A DNA stretch of 64,000 nt, taken from positions 1-64,000 of the forward strand of contig CAQPBJ010000010.1 of assembly GCA_948852945.1 (NCBI GenBank), read 5' to 3'. The DNA comes from an uncultured Clostridia bacterium (GTDB taxonomy: Bacteria > Bacillota > Clostridia > TANB77 > CAG-508). Below are positions 62,825 to 64,000 of this stretch, one piece after another; positions within the stretch are counted from its first letter, which is position 1; each line of letters opens with the position of its first letter. Both the position numbers and the translations under genes were made by a program. Below the pieces are notes generated by a model. The model made no database searches. It saw only the letters and a list, made by a program, of their open reading frames with translations, and had not been told where the DNA came from.

Positions 62825-63310
62825 TTATCTAAAAGTGTATGTTTGCTCAAATTGTTGATTATCTATTTTTAAGCTTACTTTTATTGATTTTTCACTTTCT
62901 TTATAATCTATTTCAAAGTCTGTAACTTTGTCACATACTTTAGTTTTATTGTAATATATCGCATTCTCTGCAATAAATATGATATTTCCAGATTCTAAAA
63001 ACTTTATAGCTGTTCCTTTTGTGTCTGATGTAGCAACTTTTAGTGTTTTTGGAAATTCATATCCTGAATTTGTTTTATCCATATTTCCTATTGCTGCTGT
63101 TACATTACTTCCATCTATTGTTTTTTTAGTTTCACTTAAGAAACAATAATTTATTTTGCTGAATTCTGTGCTTGATTTATTATCTGAATCTACATTATCT
63201 AATCCTCTTGTAAAAAATCCAGTAATTCTACCTATTACTACCATTACCGTTAAAAGCACTGCTATATATGTAAGTAAACTAATTAAAGTTACACCTTTTT
63301 CTGACTTCAT
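62825..63310 (-). CDS. Type IV pilin-like (pseudopilin) protein with Ser at position 5
   Basis: A 161-residue protein with a prepilin peptidase signal: MKSEKG then VTLISLLTYIAVLLTVMVVI. Position +5 of the mature protein is Ser instead of the usual Glu. That occurs in minor pseudopilins and in GspK/ComGG-like subunits. The C-terminal domain is a small globular fold (IKFLESGNIIFIAENAIYYN; KVTDFEIDYKESEKSIKVSL). With comEC at the other end of the window, a competence or type IV pilus link is possible; no other pilus gene is adjacent. Confidence 0.72.
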   Translation of the reverse strand: MKSEKGVTLISLLTYIAVLLTVMVVIGRITGFFTRGLDNVDSDNKSSTEFSKINYCFLSETKKTIDGSNVTAAIGNMDKTNSGYEFPKTLKVATSDTKGTAIKFLESGNIIFIAENAIYYNKTKVCDKVTDFEIDYKESEKSIKVSLKIDNQQFEQTYTFR

Positions 63311-63390
63311 TTTTTCACCTCTATAATATAATATATTATAAATGATTATTTATCAACAGATTATTAATATTTTGTACTTATTTTTAAGCA

Positions 63391-63427
63391 CAAAAAAGAG
63401 CAGATTTTTTCAAATCTACTCTTTTAT
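63391..63427 (-). terminator. Terminator of the rplJ-rplL unit
   Basis: Minus strand AAAAGAGTAGATTT, loop, AAATCTGCTCTTTT, then T-rich; it closes the ribosomal stalk operon. Confidence 0.85.
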
Positions 63428-63447
63428 GATTATTTTGTGAATGTGAA

Positions 63448-63816
63448 TTATTGTAATTCAACAACTGCTCCAGCTTCAACAAATTTAGCTTTGATTTCTT
63501 CTGCTTCTTCTTTAGCAGCTCCTTCTTTAACTGTTTTTGGTGCTCCTTCAACTAAGTCTTTAGCTTCTTTTAATCCTAATCCTGTTACATCTCTAACAAC
63601 TTTGATTACAGCTATTTTGTTTGATCCAGCATCTTTTAATACGATGTTGAATTCTGATTTTTCTTCAGCTGCTGCGGCTCCTGCTGCTCCTGCTGCTGGT
63701 GCTGCAACTGCTGCTGCAGTTACTCCGTATTTTTCTTCAATTCCTTTTACTAATTCTGATAATTCAATAACTGTTAAGCTATCGATTTCTTCTAATAATT
63801 TTTCTATTTTTTCCAT
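63448..63816 (-). CDS. rplL: 50S ribosomal protein L7/L12
   Basis: A 122-residue stalk protein. The N-terminal dimer domain ([20 protein letters not shown]) is joined by an Ala/Gly/Pro-rich hinge to the C-terminal domain ([40 protein letters not shown]). It recruits translational GTPases, including EF4 (lepA) in this window. It has an AGGAGG box and follows rplJ. Confidence 0.98.
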   Translation of the reverse strand: MEKIEKLLEEIDSLTVIELSELVKGIEEKYGVTAAAVAAPAAGAAGAAAAEEKSEFNIVLKDAGSNKIAVIKVVRDVTGLGLKEAKDLVEGAPKTVKEGAAKEEAEEIKAKFVEAGAVVELQ

Positions 63817-63882
63817 TATAAAAATCCTCCTAAAATTTTATTTTTTATTTATTTTGTGATTTCTAAAGTTCACTTCTTTTTA

Positions 63883-64000
63883 TTATTCTGCTGCTTCTTT
63901 TTGTTTTGCTACTTGATCAAGAGCAACTGCAAGTTTTGAAATATTTCCAAGTAATGCTCCAGCAAGTTTTGCAATAAGTACTTCTCTTGATGGAAGTTTT
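63883..64000 (-). CDS. rplJ: 50S ribosomal protein L10, C-terminal end only
   Basis: Only the last 39 codons are inside the window: SREVLIAKLAGALLGNISKL and AVALDQVAKQKEAAE, the typical C-terminal helix of L10 that binds L7/L12 dimers. The rest lies beyond the right edge. The rplJ-rplL order is universal. Confidence 0.93.
   Translation of the reverse strand, partial: KLPSREVLIAKLAGALLGNISKLAVALDQVAKQKEAAE

Noticed and set aside
1..64000. tRNA, rRNA or other standard RNA genes
   Set aside because: No cloverleaf or rRNA sequence was recognised by eye on either strand; the only clear structured RNA of a known class is the T-box.

Overview
The window is very AT-rich. Its coding signatures are those of a spore-forming, anaerobic, low-GC Firmicute of the Clostridia type: a spoIIAA-spoIIAB-sigF operon running into spoIID and spoIIQ-like genes, ylbJ, pyruvate formate-lyase with its activase, a T-box leader and CdaA. 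An uncultivated gut clostridium is a reasonable guess, but no marker here fixes the taxon. Most genes lie on the minus strand, so the plus strand is T-rich and carries many meaningless Leu/Phe-rich reading frames, which are left out.

Layout. 1-4.3 kb: partial LysR regulator, comEC, secreted SH3/NlpC-P60 hydrolase. 4.4-16.3 kb: aspS, an 850-residue protein built of seven degenerate repeats, GNAT and DUF402 genes, pyrG behind a leader terminator, rlmB, a membrane protein, lepA and an FxLYD-like membrane protein. 16.4-21.0 kb: addA, a DUF3006 gene and a GC-richer HNH gene of foreign character. 21.1-25.9 kb: PAP2 phosphatase, the sporulation block and a Phd/YoeB-type toxin-antitoxin pair. 26-32 kb: valS and a LacX-like epimerase under a valine T-box, then a fused phospholipase C-like/glycosyltransferase gene. 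32-40.8 kb: dnaE, rqcP, truA, a HAD phosphatase, cdaA and a 35-residue membrane peptide. 41-47.6 kb: pflB, pflA, two small foreign genes, a thioester-domain adhesin with its sortase, and an anchored protein. 47.9-64 kb: DUF4364 gene, RNA methyltransferase, mfd, an unknown gene pair, ylbJ, a TIM-barrel isomerase, an ABC-2 exporter cluster, a pseudopilin, rplL and the end of rplJ.

Main discovery candidate. Four native genes (comEC, spoIID, the PLC/glycosyltransferase fusion and pflA) each look broken by a single +1 frameshift. In all four the break falls exactly at an in-frame CGG codon. Skipping its C gives a glycine codon (GGA or GGG) and restores the family sequence. By eye, CGG is otherwise absent as a zero-frame codon from native genes, although the CGG trinucleotide is common out of frame (GAC-GGA, TAC-GGA, AGC-GGA and so on). 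The only other in-frame CGG codons found are in three genes of foreign or non-native codon usage. This suggests that CGG is unassigned or a +1-shift (quadruplet) codon in this organism, rather than four unrelated mutations or sequencing errors.

Second candidate. Six intergenic elements share a short conserved core with internal hairpins that covary between copies. Each core sits between long inverted arms whose sequence is unique to the locus. All lie just past the 3' end of a gene, four of them between convergent genes, as if a structured or mobile element had entered terminator hairpins.
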